DNA of 64,000 bases from CAVSJA01 sp963728145 (GTDB taxonomy: Bacteria > Bacteroidota > Bacteroidia > Chitinophagales > Chitinophagaceae). The stretch is from positions 62,001-126,000 of the forward strand of contig CAVSJA010000003.1 of assembly GCA_963728145.1 (NCBI GenBank). Direction: 5' to 3'. The notes under the pieces were generated by a model. That model was not told where the DNA came from. It saw only the letters and a program-made list of their open reading frames with translations, and made no database searches. Of the stretch, positions 26,325-34,245 are shown one piece after another (within the stretch, counting starts at the first letter, position 1; each line of letters starts with the position of its first letter). A program made the position numbers and the translations under genes.

Positions 26325-27257
26325 ATGGATGTCGAATCCCTTTACTCTTATTGGTGGGTACTGCTGATCATTATTATCCTCTTCATGGGGTTAAAGACGG
26401 TTAACCAGGGTACTATTGGCGTTGTAACAGTCTTCGGAAAGTATACAAGAATACTCCGACCTGGCCTCAGGCTTATTATTCCATTTGTTGAACAGATCTA
26501 TAAAAAGATCAGTATTCAAAACCGTTCGGTTGAAATGGAATTCCAGGCTGTCACTGCAGACCAGGCCAATGTCTATTTCAAGAACATGTTATTGTATGCG
26601 GTTCAAAATGCAGATGAAGAAACGATAAAAAAAGTTGCGTTCAAATTCATAGGTGAAAGAGATCTGATGCAGGCCCTTACCCGAACCATCGAGGGAACCA
26701 TTCGTTCTTTTGTTGCAACCAAGAGGCAGGCTGAGATCCTTGCGCTTCGTAGGGAGATTGTAGAATATGTAAAAGAGCAGATTGATCATTTGCTTGAAGA
26801 TTGGGGTTATCACTTGCTTGATCTTCAGATCAACGATATCACATTCGACAAGGTGATCCTGGATTCGATGAGCAGGGTGGTGGCTTCCAATAACCTGAAA
26901 GCCGCTGCAGAAAATGAAGGCCAGGCGTTCTTAATCACCAAGACAAAGGCAGCCGAAGCGGAAGGTAATGCCATAAAAATTGCAGCAGAAGCAGAAAGCG
27001 AAGCAGCCAGATTGCGTGGACAGGGTGTGGCATTGTTCCGCCAGGAAGTGGCAAAAGGTATGACAGAAGCTGCAGAACAAATGAAGCAGGCCAATCTCGA
27101 TACCAACGTAATTCTTTTCAGTATGTGGACAGAAGCCATCAAGAATTTTGCTGAATTTGGAAAAGGCAATGTGATCTTCCTTGATGGAAGTAGTCAGGGT
27201 ATGGAAAAGACAATGAGTCAAATCATGGCGATGATGCAGATGAAGGGCGGTAACTAA
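26325..27257 (+). CDS. Prohibitin-like SPFH membrane protein
   Basis: 310 residues. One N-terminal membrane helix (about 8-25), then an SPFH domain (TVNQGTIGVVTVFGKYTRILRPGLRLIIPFVEQIYKK, about 25-60, to about 200) and an Ala/Glu-rich coiled coil (about 205-265). The arrangement is that of stomatin/prohibitin or slipin-type proteins with the domain on the cytoplasmic side; no NfeD partner is beside it. It is the second SPFH protein in the window and is longer at the C-terminus than the one at 5120. Confidence 0.88.
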   Translation: MDVESLYSYWWVLLIIIILFMGLKTVNQGTIGVVTVFGKYTRILRPGLRLIIPFVEQIYKKISIQNRSVEMEFQAVTADQANVYFKNMLLYAVQNADEETIKKVAFKFIGERDLMQALTRTIEGTIRSFVATKRQAEILALRREIVEYVKEQIDHLLEDWGYHLLDLQINDITFDKVILDSMSRVVASNNLKAAAENEGQAFLITKTKAAEAEGNAIKIAAEAESEAARLRGQGVALFRQEVAKGMTEAAEQMKQANLDTNVILFSMWTEAIKNFAEFGKGNVIFLDGSSQGMEKTMSQIMAMMQMKGGN

Positions 27258-27380
27258 TAGGCAATTGGCAATATGCAATAGGCAAAGTTGGATCTTACTC
27301 GTTACTGTTTATTATCGAGCGTTTAGTTTTATGATGAACCATTGCCTATTGCCAATTGCCTATTGCTCATTGCCCATTGG
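27256..27380. repeat. Inverted GGCAATA heptad element
   Basis: Left arm of four to five units (27258-27285), a 55-base spacer, right arm of six TTGCCTA/TTGCCAA units (27341-27378). It overlaps the stop codon of the prohibitin-like gene (TAA then TAG) and separates it from exbB. Confidence 0.85.
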
Positions 27381-27471
27381 TTATATCATAACAATCTTTT
27401 AAGAAATATTAACTGATCCAAACCGTTTTAGGCACGCATTTGACTACATTTACAGCATTAAACTCTTTTGG

Positions 27472-28179
27472 ATGAATTGGTTCTTCTTACAAGTAAATAA
27501 TCCAGCACTCCAGTCCACAGATACCGTTCGAAATACCATTCCCGGTGCAGTTACTGCTCCCACCATGAACCTGATGGAAATGCTTGTTGGTGGTGGTCCA
27601 TTGATGATCCCACTGGCTTTACTTTTTGTGCTGGCAGTATTCTTCTTTTTTGAGCGACTCATTGCTATCCGCAAGGCAAGTAATATTGACCCCAATTTTA
27701 TGAATATTATCCGGGACAATGTATTTACAGGTAATGTCGCCGCGGCTCGTTCATTGGCAAAGAATACACCAAATCCGGTTGCAAGAATGATCGATAAGGG
27801 CTTGCAAAGAATCGGAAAGCCAATCGATGCTATCGAGAAAAGCATGGAAAATGTTGGTAAACTGGAGATCTATAAAATGGAAAGGAACCTTTCAGTGCTT
27901 TCCCTGGTCTACGGTATCGCTCCAATGTTTGGGTTCCTTGGTACACTGGTTGGAATGCTTCAACTGTTTTACCAGATTAATACAACTCACGAATTCAGCA
28001 CAGATACGATCGCGGGTGGCATTTATACCAAATTGATCACTTCAGCGGTGGGACTTGTGATCGGATTGCTGGCATATATAGGACATAATTATTTGAATTC
28101 ACAAATAGATAAGACGACAAATAAGATGGAAGGTGCGAGTGCGGAGTTTATTGATATTTTGCAGGAGCCCACTCGATGA
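27472..28179 (+). CDS. exbB: MotA/TolQ/ExbB proton channel protein
   Basis: 235 residues, three transmembrane helices (about 38-65, 140-165, 180-205). It forms the inner-membrane proton channel that energises TonB-dependent or Tol-type outer membrane functions. The conserved LSVLSLVYGIAPMFGFLGTLVGMLQLFYQI block (about 135-165) and GGIYTKLITSAVGLVIGLLAYIGHN (about 180-204) carry the family residues. It is immediately followed by exbD. No tonB, tolA or tolB is next to it, so Ton versus Tol use is not settled. Confidence 0.9.
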   Translation: MNWFFLQVNNPALQSTDTVRNTIPGAVTAPTMNLMEMLVGGGPLMIPLALLFVLAVFFFFERLIAIRKASNIDPNFMNIIRDNVFTGNVAAARSLAKNTPNPVARMIDKGLQRIGKPIDAIEKSMENVGKLEIYKMERNLSVLSLVYGIAPMFGFLGTLVGMLQLFYQINTTHEFSTDTIAGGIYTKLITSAVGLVIGLLAYIGHNYLNSQIDKTTNKMEGASAEFIDILQEPTR

Positions 28180-28204
28180 TTGATTATTAATTATTGATTA
28201 TTGT
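28178..28204. repeat. One-sided ATTGATT heptad array between exbB and exbD
   Basis: Almost four heptads (ATTGATT / ATTAATT) occupy the whole 26-base gap between exbB and exbD. The exbB TGA stop is inside the first unit. The unit is the same as in the elements at 29717, 41093 and 51903. Confidence 0.75.
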
Positions 28205-28205
28205 T

Positions 28206-28610
28206 ATGAATTTAAGAAAGAGATTAAGATCACATCCGGAAATGCATGCAGGAGCATTGAATGATATCATGTTCATTCTGCTCTTCTTCTTTCTTATTGT
28301 ATCTACTCTTGCCAATCCGAACGTGATCAAATTGTCTCAGCCTAAAGCGAAAAGCGATACAAAGGCCAAACAAACTGTAATTGTAAATATCAAACCACAG
28401 GGTTCTTACGTAATTAACGGCAAACAGGTTCAATTGCAAGATATGAAAGCGCTAATCCAGCCATTGATCCTGAGAGATTCCACACAGGCCACCATTGCCA
28501 TAAATGCCGACAAAACTGTTCCTCTCGATGATGTAGTTGCGGTAATGAGAATAGCGCGAGAACTAGGCGCGAGAACGACGTTGTTGGTGGACAATAAGGG
28601 AGTCCAGTAG
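28206..28610 (+). CDS. exbD: ExbD/TolR biopolymer transport protein
   Basis: 134 residues. A short basic cytoplasmic N-terminus is followed by a single helix with the family Asp in NDIMFILLFFFLIVSTLA (about 18-35) and a periplasmic domain (about 45-134). It works with ExbB to convert proton flow into movement. The ATG at 28206 gives the normal MNLRKRLRSHPEMHAGALNDIMF start; a start at 28194 would lie in the array. Co-transcribed with exbB (26-base gap). Confidence 0.9.
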   Translation: MNLRKRLRSHPEMHAGALNDIMFILLFFFLIVSTLANPNVIKLSQPKAKSDTKAKQTVIVNIKPQGSYVINGKQVQLQDMKALIQPLILRDSTQATIAINADKTVPLDDVVAVMRIARELGARTTLLVDNKGVQ

Positions 28611-28787
28611 TGAATGGTGAATGGTGAATGGTGAATAGTGAATAACTAATAAATTTCGTCTTTGCCAATTACCTATTGCATATTGCCAATCCACAATTCA
28701 CTATTGACAATTTACTATTGACTATTCACCATTCACCACTCACTATTCATCATTGCCCATTCACCATTGCCCATTCACCATTCACCA
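28611..28787. repeat. Compound heptad element (GGTGAAT and GGCAATA words)
   Basis: The left arm TGAATGG/TGAATAG x5 starts directly after the exbD stop. TTGCCAA/TTGCATA units follow, then a long right arm alternating CATTCACC, ACTATTG and TTGCCCA (28695-28787). Two words are interleaved in one element. The right arm contributes the prmC stop codon (TCA at 28782-28784 on plus). Confidence 0.85.
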
Positions 28788-29651
28788 CTTCACCTTCATC
28801 ATCCTCTCTTTTCCTTGCATATCTCTTTTCACTTCAATGCTGCTATAACCAGCGCTGGTAAATAATTCAGTTAATGGGACTGCAAGATCTTCATGGATCT
28901 CAACAAATATGATCCCATCCTTGCGCATGCGATGATGTCCAAAGTCTGCAATAGCCCGATAAAAAATTAATGGATCATTGTCTGGAACAAACAAAGCAAT
29001 ATGCGGTTCGTACTTTAAAACATTTGGCTGCATACTGTCCTTATCTTTTTCCGGCACATAAGGTGGATTGCTAACCAGGATATTTACATGCGGTAATTGA
29101 TTTCGTTGAACATGATTAAGGAAGTCCAAACCCTGGAAATCGACCAGATGGCCAAGCTTTGCGCTATTGAAGCGGGCTACATTTAAAGCGAGTTCACTCA
29201 GATCGCATCCCCATAACTCGGCCGAAGGGATTGCTTTTTTCAATGAAACAGGAATACAGCCACTGCCCGTACCAACATCAAGTATGATTGTCCTACGGTT
29301 CCACCCAACCGATTCTGAGCTATGAATTTCTTCAACTACCCAATTCACTAATTCCTCCGTTTCTGGTCTTGGGATCAACACATTTTCATCCACATAAAAA
29401 TTCATTCCATAAAACCAGGCTTCCTTCAATACGTATTGAACCGGCTTCTGCTGTTCCAGATCGATGAGATATTTCTCGAGTCGTTCAGATAATTCATTAT
29501 TTAACCGCGACGTTTTGTGAATTATCCTTTCACTATTCTTATAACCTGTAACAGATTCCATCACCATATCTGCAATATTTCCTGCTTCTCGTTTATCATA
29601 GATTGGAGATAAACGTTGAATTAATAGTTGTTGGGCTTCGATGATGGTCAT
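28782..29651 (-). CDS. prmC: Release factor glutamine methyltransferase
   Basis: 289 residues. Methylates the GGQ glutamine of release factors 1 and 2. An N-terminal helical domain (about 1-85) is followed by a Rossmann methyltransferase: motif I ILDVGTGSGCIPVSLKKA (about 120-137) and catalytic NPPY in VSNPPYVPEKD (about 193-203). The ATG at 29651 is chosen; the extension to 29702 is translated repeat (SRLLTPDSRL). A -7 box TATCTTTG lies three bases upstream of it, so the transcript is likely leaderless. Confidence 0.93.
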   Translation of the reverse strand: MTIIEAQQLLIQRLSPIYDKREAGNIADMVMESVTGYKNSERIIHKTSRLNNELSERLEKYLIDLEQQKPVQYVLKEAWFYGMNFYVDENVLIPRPETEELVNWVVEEIHSSESVGWNRRTIILDVGTGSGCIPVSLKKAIPSAELWGCDLSELALNVARFNSAKLGHLVDFQGLDFLNHVQRNQLPHVNILVSNPPYVPEKDKDSMQPNVLKYEPHIALFVPDNDPLIFYRAIADFGHHRMRKDGIIFVEIHEDLAVPLTELFTSAGYSSIEVKRDMQGKERMMKVKW

Positions 29652-29654
29652 ACG

Positions 29655-29662
29655 CAAAGATA
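29655..29662 (-). promoter_or_regulatory. -7 box (TATCTTTG) for prmC
   Basis: On the minus strand TATCTTTG ends three bases before the prmC ATG, the tightest spacing seen in the window. The upstream (-33) region is the GTCGGGA array, with no TTG element. Confidence 0.5.
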
Positions 29663-29852
29663 GTCGGGAGTCGGGAGTCAGGAGTCTGGAGTCGGGAAAC
29701 AACTTCTACTCTTAGACAATAATAAATAATTAATAATCAATAATCAATAATTGTTACAGCATGATGAATTTGAAAATTCGTTATGTTCGTCGATTATTGA
29801 TTGATTATTCGATTGACACTTGACGCCCGACTCCCGACTCCTGACTCCTGAC
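29662..29852. repeat. Nested two-word inverted element (GTCGGGA outside, ATTGATT inside)
   Basis: Outer arms: GTCGGGA/GTCAGGA/GTCTGGA x5 (29662-29698) and the complement x4 (29823-29852). Inner arms: AATAATC-type units (29717-29752) and ATTGATT units (29790-29812), around a 35-base centre. It lies exactly between the -7 boxes of the divergent genes prmC and ribD. Confidence 0.88.
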
Positions 29853-29860
29853 TATATTTG
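29853..29860 (+). promoter_or_regulatory. -7 box (TATATTTG) for ribD
   Basis: TATATTTG begins at the last base of the array and ends six bases before the ribD ATG, implying a leaderless or near-leaderless message. No -33 TTTG is present within the array. Confidence 0.5.
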
Positions 29861-29866
29861 CCTTTC

Positions 29867-30907
29867 ATGAATTCCAACGAACGATACATGCACCGTTGTA
29901 TTGAACTGGCCAAAAAAGGTGCCGGCCGTGTTGCGCCGAATCCAATGGTGGGTGCTGCGTTGGTTCATAATGATCGGATAATTGGAGAAGGCTTTCATCA
30001 AAAATACGGTGAGGCACATGCGGAAGTGAATTGCATTGAGTCGGTAAAATCTGAGGACCGATCATTAATTCCGCAGTCTACCTTAATAGTGACCCTTGAA
30101 CCCTGCGCACATTTTGGGAAAACACCTCCTTGCGCAGATCTGATCATTAAAAATAAAATTCCGAAAGTAGTGATTGGTTGCCGTGATCCATTTAAAGAAG
30201 TACGTGGAAAGGGTATTGAAAAACTACAGGAAGCGGGTGTTAATATTGAATTGGGGGTATTGGAGAAAGAATGTAATGATTTGATTGAAAGATTTCTTGT
30301 CTACAATACACTTCACCGACCCTATATAGTTTTGAAATGGGCTGCAACTGCTGATGGAAAGATTGCAAATTCAGATTATTCCAGGGTACTTATAAGCAAT
30401 GAATGCAGTAACCGCCTGGTTCATAAATGGCGAACTGAGGAAGCGGCCGTTTTCGTTGGAACCAGAACAGCGCATTTCGATGATCCTTATCTCACCAGCA
30501 GGTTATGGCCGGGACCAAATCCTGTACGATTGGTTGTTGACATGGAATTGCGCCTGCCCCCATTGCTGCATCTTTTCGATCAACAGGTAAAGACAATCGT
30601 ATTTAACAAATTGAGACATGAAGAAAGAGAGAACCTCCTATATTACCAGGTGACTGAGGATGTGGAATTAGTGCACCAGGTTTGCAATGCGCTGTATCAA
30701 ATGAAAATTCAAAGCGTCCTTATAGAGGGTGGTGCGCGACTGTTGCAATCCTTTATCGATATGGGTTACTGGGATGAGGCGAGAGTAATTACAAATGAAA
30801 AATTGTTGATCAAAAATGGAATTCCTGCTCCTCAATTGACCGGAGGAAGTTTCACAAAAAAATTGAATATTGGAAATGATAGAATAGACTTCTTTAAGAA
30901 CAAGTGA
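29867..30907 (+). CDS. ribD: Bifunctional riboflavin deaminase/reductase
   Basis: 346 residues. Performs the second and third steps of riboflavin synthesis. Deaminase domain about 1-145 with zinc motifs HAEVNCIE (about 50) and PCAHFGKTPPCADLI (about 75-89). Reductase domain about 146-346 (YIVLKWAATADGKIA, then SVLIEGGARLLQSFID near 285-300). I start at the ATG at 29867; the TTG three codons earlier overlaps the -7 box. Other rib genes are not adjacent. The EamA gene follows at 30948. Confidence 0.93.
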   Translation: MNSNERYMHRCIELAKKGAGRVAPNPMVGAALVHNDRIIGEGFHQKYGEAHAEVNCIESVKSEDRSLIPQSTLIVTLEPCAHFGKTPPCADLIIKNKIPKVVIGCRDPFKEVRGKGIEKLQEAGVNIELGVLEKECNDLIERFLVYNTLHRPYIVLKWAATADGKIANSDYSRVLISNECSNRLVHKWRTEEAAVFVGTRTAHFDDPYLTSRLWPGPNPVRLVVDMELRLPPLLHLFDQQVKTIVFNKLRHEERENLLYYQVTEDVELVHQVCNALYQMKIQSVLIEGGARLLQSFIDMGYWDEARVITNEKLLIKNGIPAPQLTGGSFTKKLNIGNDRIDFFKNK

Positions 30908-30947
30908 TACACAGACGGCATCGAAATTCGTAATTCAAAAAATATCT

Positions 30948-31829
30948 GTGATTTTCCTAATAGGCAGTATCATTCTTACTTCATTCCTCACCCTTTGGTT
31001 CAAGGTGATCGAGCGCTACGGGATATCGAATTTCCAGGTTATTGTCTATAACTATTTTACTGCAGTGATCACCGGTTCGATAGTGAACGGCAAATTTCCT
31101 GTTAACAATGAAACAGTAAAACTGGAATGGTTTCCATGGGCAATGGTAATGGGCTTTATATTTATCGCGCTCTTCAATGTTATTGGGTTCACGGCTCAAC
31201 GGATCGGTGTTTCGGTAGCTTCGGTGGCCAATAAACTTTCGATGGTGATCCCATTTTTATTCTCAATTTATCTGTACAATGAAAAAGCGACTCTCTTAAA
31301 AGTATTCGGAATAATTCTGGCCCTGGTAGCTGTTCTACTAACCTGTTGGCCTTCCAATGGTCATAAAGAAAATGGGAAAAAGTTAAGAGGAGTTCTTCTC
31401 TTCTTTATTCCGGCAATCTTATTTTTCGCATCTGGTATGTTGGATACGATGATCAAATATATTGAACACTCATACCTGACTGAGGAAAACAAGAACGACT
31501 ATCTAATTTCTGCATTTTCATCTGCTGCATTGATCGGAGCAATTACTTTGATCATTCGACTTGCAACAAAAAAAGAAAAGTTTGAACCGCGGGCCATCAT
31601 TGCAGGTATTTGCCTGGGAGTTCCCAATTATTTTTCTATCTGGTGCCTGGTGCAGGTGTTAAAGGATTACGGTGATAATAGCTCAGCAATTATCCCCATC
31701 AATAATATGGGTATTGTACTGTTTAGTGCGGTAGTGGCATGGTTGGTCTTCAAGGAACGCCTGTCAAAAGTAAACTGGATGGGTATTATTCTTGCCCTTG
31801 CTGCGATTGGACTTATCGCTTATGGATAA
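30948..31829 (+). CDS. EamA/DMT-family transporter
   Basis: 293 residues, ten predicted helices in two EamA-like halves (about 1-140 and 150-293; the second ends LVFKERLSKVNWMGIILALAAIGLIAYG). Probable small-metabolite permease of the inner membrane. GTG start at 30948 is assumed; the first helix begins at once. It lies 40 bases behind ribD and overlaps the next gene by eight bases, so all three are likely one operon. Substrate unknown; a flavin precursor is a guess from position only. Confidence 0.8.
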   Translation: MIFLIGSIILTSFLTLWFKVIERYGISNFQVIVYNYFTAVITGSIVNGKFPVNNETVKLEWFPWAMVMGFIFIALFNVIGFTAQRIGVSVASVANKLSMVIPFLFSIYLYNEKATLLKVFGIILALVAVLLTCWPSNGHKENGKKLRGVLLFFIPAILFFASGMLDTMIKYIEHSYLTEENKNDYLISAFSSAALIGAITLIIRLATKKEKFEPRAIIAGICLGVPNYFSIWCLVQVLKDYGDNSSAIIPINNMGIVLFSAVVAWLVFKERLSKVNWMGIILALAAIGLIAYG

Positions 31830-32439
31830 AAATGATTTTTACAATACGATAGATAAAACGGCGTCAACTGAATTTAAAGACAGAGGAAGCAAGTTCATTG
31901 CATATGCTTTTCCCATTCTATCGGTAGCTGATTTCAAAGCAAAATTGGAGGAGATCAAAAAAGAGCATCCAAAAGCCACACATCATTGTTTTGCTTATCG
32001 CCTCGGCACCGACGGAAATAATTTTCGCGTTAGCGATGATGGAGAACCTTCTGGCACTGCTGGCCGGCCGATCCTCGGACAAATCGATAACAAAAATCTT
32101 ACGGATCTGTTAGTAATTGTTGTTCGATATTTCGGAGGAACACTGTTAGGCGTACCCGGATTGATAAATGCATATAAATCTTCAGCGGCACTTGTGTTAC
32201 AATTGACACCGGTTATTTCAAAGGCGATAGAAGTATCCTATAGATTACAGTTTGATTATACGCAGATGAATGAAGTGATGACGTTGCTAAAGAAAAATAG
32301 CTGTTCAATCTACAAACAGGATCTTCAATTGTTTTGCGTTGTCGAAGTGGGTATTCCAAAAGCTAAACTGGAAGAAGTAGTCTTTCGATTGAAAGAAATA
32401 AGAGGTGTGGACGCTTCTGCGCTTACGACTTTGCCTTAA
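31822..32439 (+). CDS. YigZ/IMPACT family protein
   Basis: 205 residues. UPF0029 (IMPACT) domain about 5-125 with the family core SKFIAYAFPI, HHCFAYRLG, SDDGEPSGTAGRPILGQI and VVRYFGGTLLGVPGLINAYKSSAA. A DUF1949-type C-terminal domain follows (about 135-200). Related proteins influence translation control in eukaryotes; the bacterial role is not established. ATG at 31822 overlaps the EamA gene by eight bases. Its 3' end overlaps the converging dehydrogenase gene by 17 bases. Confidence 0.9.
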   Translation: MDKNDFYNTIDKTASTEFKDRGSKFIAYAFPILSVADFKAKLEEIKKEHPKATHHCFAYRLGTDGNNFRVSDDGEPSGTAGRPILGQIDNKNLTDLLVIVVRYFGGTLLGVPGLINAYKSSAALVLQLTPVISKAIEVSYRLQFDYTQMNEVMTLLKKNSCSIYKQDLQLFCVVEVGIPKAKLEEVVFRLKEIRGVDASALTTLP

Positions 32440-33325
32440 ATTGTTCACTAACCACTATATCCTTACTTCCTGCAACATAAATATAAAACCCTTCGCCGGT
32501 TTTCACACCAAGTTTACCGGCTGTGACCATATTTACTAATAGCGGACATGGAGCATATTTCGGATTGCCGAAACCCTGATGTAATACTTGCAAAATAGAA
32601 TGACAGACATCAAGGCCTATAAAGTCGGCTAATTGCAAGGGTCCCATCGGGTGTGCCATACCCAATTTCATTACTGTATCAATCTCTTCCACACCAGCGA
32701 CATTTTCATACAAACTATAGATTGCTTCATTGATCATCGGCATCAGGATCCGATTCGCTATGAAACCTGGATAATCATTTACGACGCAGGGAACTTTGTC
32801 CAATTTCTTTGTTAGTTCAACGATTGCATCCGTTACCTTCTTATCCGTCGCGTATCCATTAATGATCTCAACCAGCTTCATTACGGGCACGGGGTTCATG
32901 AAATGCATGCCAATTACCTGTTGAGCTCTTTTTGTAGCTGATGCTATCTTGGTAATAGAGATCGATGAGGTATTGGTAGCGAGGATGCAACTTTGTGGTG
33001 CAAACGAATCGAGCTCCTGGAAAATTTTTAGTTTGAGCGCTGTATTTTCAGTGGCAGCTTCTATAACCAATTCTGCATTTGCCACCCCGGCACTTATTTC
33101 ATTGAATCTATTGATATTGCCTAATGCAGATTTTTTTTGTTCTTCAGTGACGGTTCCTTTAGAAACCTGCCTGTCGAGATTCTTTGTAATTGACTGGATT
33201 GCCTTTTCGAGCTGCGCGCTGTTGACATCAATTAGACGAACAGAAAATCCATTTTGAGCAAATACGTGAGCAATTCCATTTCCCATCGTACCCGCGCCAA
33301 TAACAGCAACCTGTTGAATAGCCAT
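32423..33325 (-). CDS. 3-hydroxyacyl-CoA (3-hydroxybutyryl-CoA) dehydrogenase
   Basis: 300 residues, cytoplasmic NAD(P)-dependent. Rossmann domain GAGTMGNGIAHVFAQNG (about 9-25), catalytic-region GMHFMNPVPVMKLVEII (about 135-151) and DYPGFIANRILMPMINEA (near 180-197), then the helical C-terminal domain with GPLQLADFIGLD. Length fits the short PaaH/Hbd subfamily. Roles could be beta-oxidation or butyrate/PHB metabolism; no thiolase or crotonase is adjacent. Confidence 0.9.
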   Translation of the reverse strand: MAIQQVAVIGAGTMGNGIAHVFAQNGFSVRLIDVNSAQLEKAIQSITKNLDRQVSKGTVTEEQKKSALGNINRFNEISAGVANAELVIEAATENTALKLKIFQELDSFAPQSCILATNTSSISITKIASATKRAQQVIGMHFMNPVPVMKLVEIINGYATDKKVTDAIVELTKKLDKVPCVVNDYPGFIANRILMPMINEAIYSLYENVAGVEEIDTVMKLGMAHPMGPLQLADFIGLDVCHSILQVLHQGFGNPKYAPCPLLVNMVTAGKLGVKTGEGFYIYVAGSKDIVVSEQFKAKS

Positions 33326-33348
33326 TTTGAAATTATTTAAGCTGCGAG

Positions 33349-33356
33349 CAAAAGTA
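33349..33356 (-). promoter_or_regulatory. -7 box (TACTTTTG) for the 3-hydroxyacyl-CoA dehydrogenase
   Basis: On the minus strand TACTTTTG matches TAnnTTTG and ends 23 bases before the ATG. It lies between the gene and the GTTGAC element. Confidence 0.45.
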
Positions 33357-33370
33357 GGGGAAAGTACTTT

Positions 33371-33497
33371 GTCAACCCGTCATTCCCGTCCCGCCGTTGG
33401 CGGGAGGAACAACCCTGTCAACCTTCTCAACCTTGTCAACCAGTCAACCAATCAACCATTCAACCAGTCAACCAGTCAACCAATCAACCAATCAACC
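33371..33497. repeat. GTTGAC hairpin element plus AACCAGTC octad array
   Basis: Bases 33371-33424 are a near-perfect inverse copy of 4757-4818, including the CCCGCC/GGCGGG hairpin. Behind it come nonamers (CCTTCTCAA, CCTTGTCAA) and then about six octads AACCAGTC/AACCAATC. One dispersed core is joined to an expanding tail. Confidence 0.85.
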
Positions 33498-33504
33498 GTA
33501 AGCC

Positions 33505-34143
33505 CTACTTATTCTTAAAATCCCCCCTCTTCCACGCCTGTATAAACTCATTCCAGGCAAAAGGGTTAAAGATATTCTGTGGAGGTAATTGGCCGTTATG
33601 ATAATACCTTTTGGCATTATTATTCAGCATAATATTGGAGGCTTCCCGGCCATCGGAAGGAAGTGATTTGGCCAGAATACGTCGCTTGCCTTCTTCGGTA
33701 TTTTGTCGGGCTATCTCAATGGCATCTGCGGGAACATTGACGGCAAGAAAATCTCTTTCGAATTGCTCACGCGTAGGTCGGGGTCGTATGATGGTGACAG
33801 GTAGGTAAACTGTATCCGTAACCAACAATTGAATCATGCTGAATTGGTTGCCTTCAAGGCTGCGTGGGATATCAACCAGCTTTGGCTTGTAACCGATCGA
33901 ACTGAATTCGATTTGGTCTCCTTTTAAAACAACGATCGAAAATACGCCCTGCTCATTGGTATAGGTTCCCTGATTGCGGCCCCTTACTTTCACAGTTACT
34001 GAAGGAATTGCCATCAGGCTGTCGGCGGTCATAACGACACCGTATAATTGGACAACGGAATCCTTCAGCCTTTCGAATTGGGCTGAGGCAGTGAAGGGTA
34101 TGACGAGAACCAGTATAAAGCTTATGCGTATCAATCTCTTCAT
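33505..34143 (-). CDS. Exported protein with carboxypeptidase-regulatory-like (CarbopepD_reg) domain
   Basis: 212 residues, signal peptide about 1-18 (ending TASAQ). A carboxypeptidase-D regulatory-like beta-sandwich spans about 28-105 (LYGVVMTADSLMAIPSVTVKVRGRNQGTYTNEQGVFSI). The C-terminal half is charged and unrecognised, ending RYYHNGQLPPQNIFNPFAWNEFIQAWKRG. This domain is common in SusC-like receptors and adhesins, but here there is no receptor. The ATG at 34143 is supported by a -7 box six bases upstream; the frame to 34233 adds 30 unlikely residues. Confidence 0.75.
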   Translation of the reverse strand: MKRLIRISFILVLVIPFTASAQFERLKDSVVQLYGVVMTADSLMAIPSVTVKVRGRNQGTYTNEQGVFSIVVLKGDQIEFSSIGYKPKLVDIPRSLEGNQFSMIQLLVTDTVYLPVTIIRPRPTREQFERDFLAVNVPADAIEIARQNTEEGKRRILAKSLPSDGREASNIMLNNNAKRYYHNGQLPPQNIFNPFAWNEFIQAWKRGDFKNK

Positions 34144-34149
34144 CGGTTT

Positions 34150-34157
34150 CAAATATA
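34150..34157 (-). promoter_or_regulatory. -7 box (TATATTTG) for the CarbopepD_reg protein
   Basis: On the minus strand TATATTTG ends six bases before the ATG at 34143, another near-leaderless arrangement. Confidence 0.5.
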
Positions 34158-34203
34158 CAGCACTCCAATAAAATTGTTCCAACAAATTGCCGGCACTAAT
34201 GAT

Positions 34204-34211
34204 TAATTTTG
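34204..34211 (+). promoter_or_regulatory. -7 box (TAATTTTG) for mrp
   Basis: TAATTTTG fits TAnnTTTG and lies 34 bases upstream of the mrp ATG. Candidate -33 elements (TTG) in this AT-rich stretch have non-ideal spacing. Confidence 0.4.
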
Positions 34212-34245
34212 CGGGGTAGATTTTTTTTAACAAATACTTGAGAAA

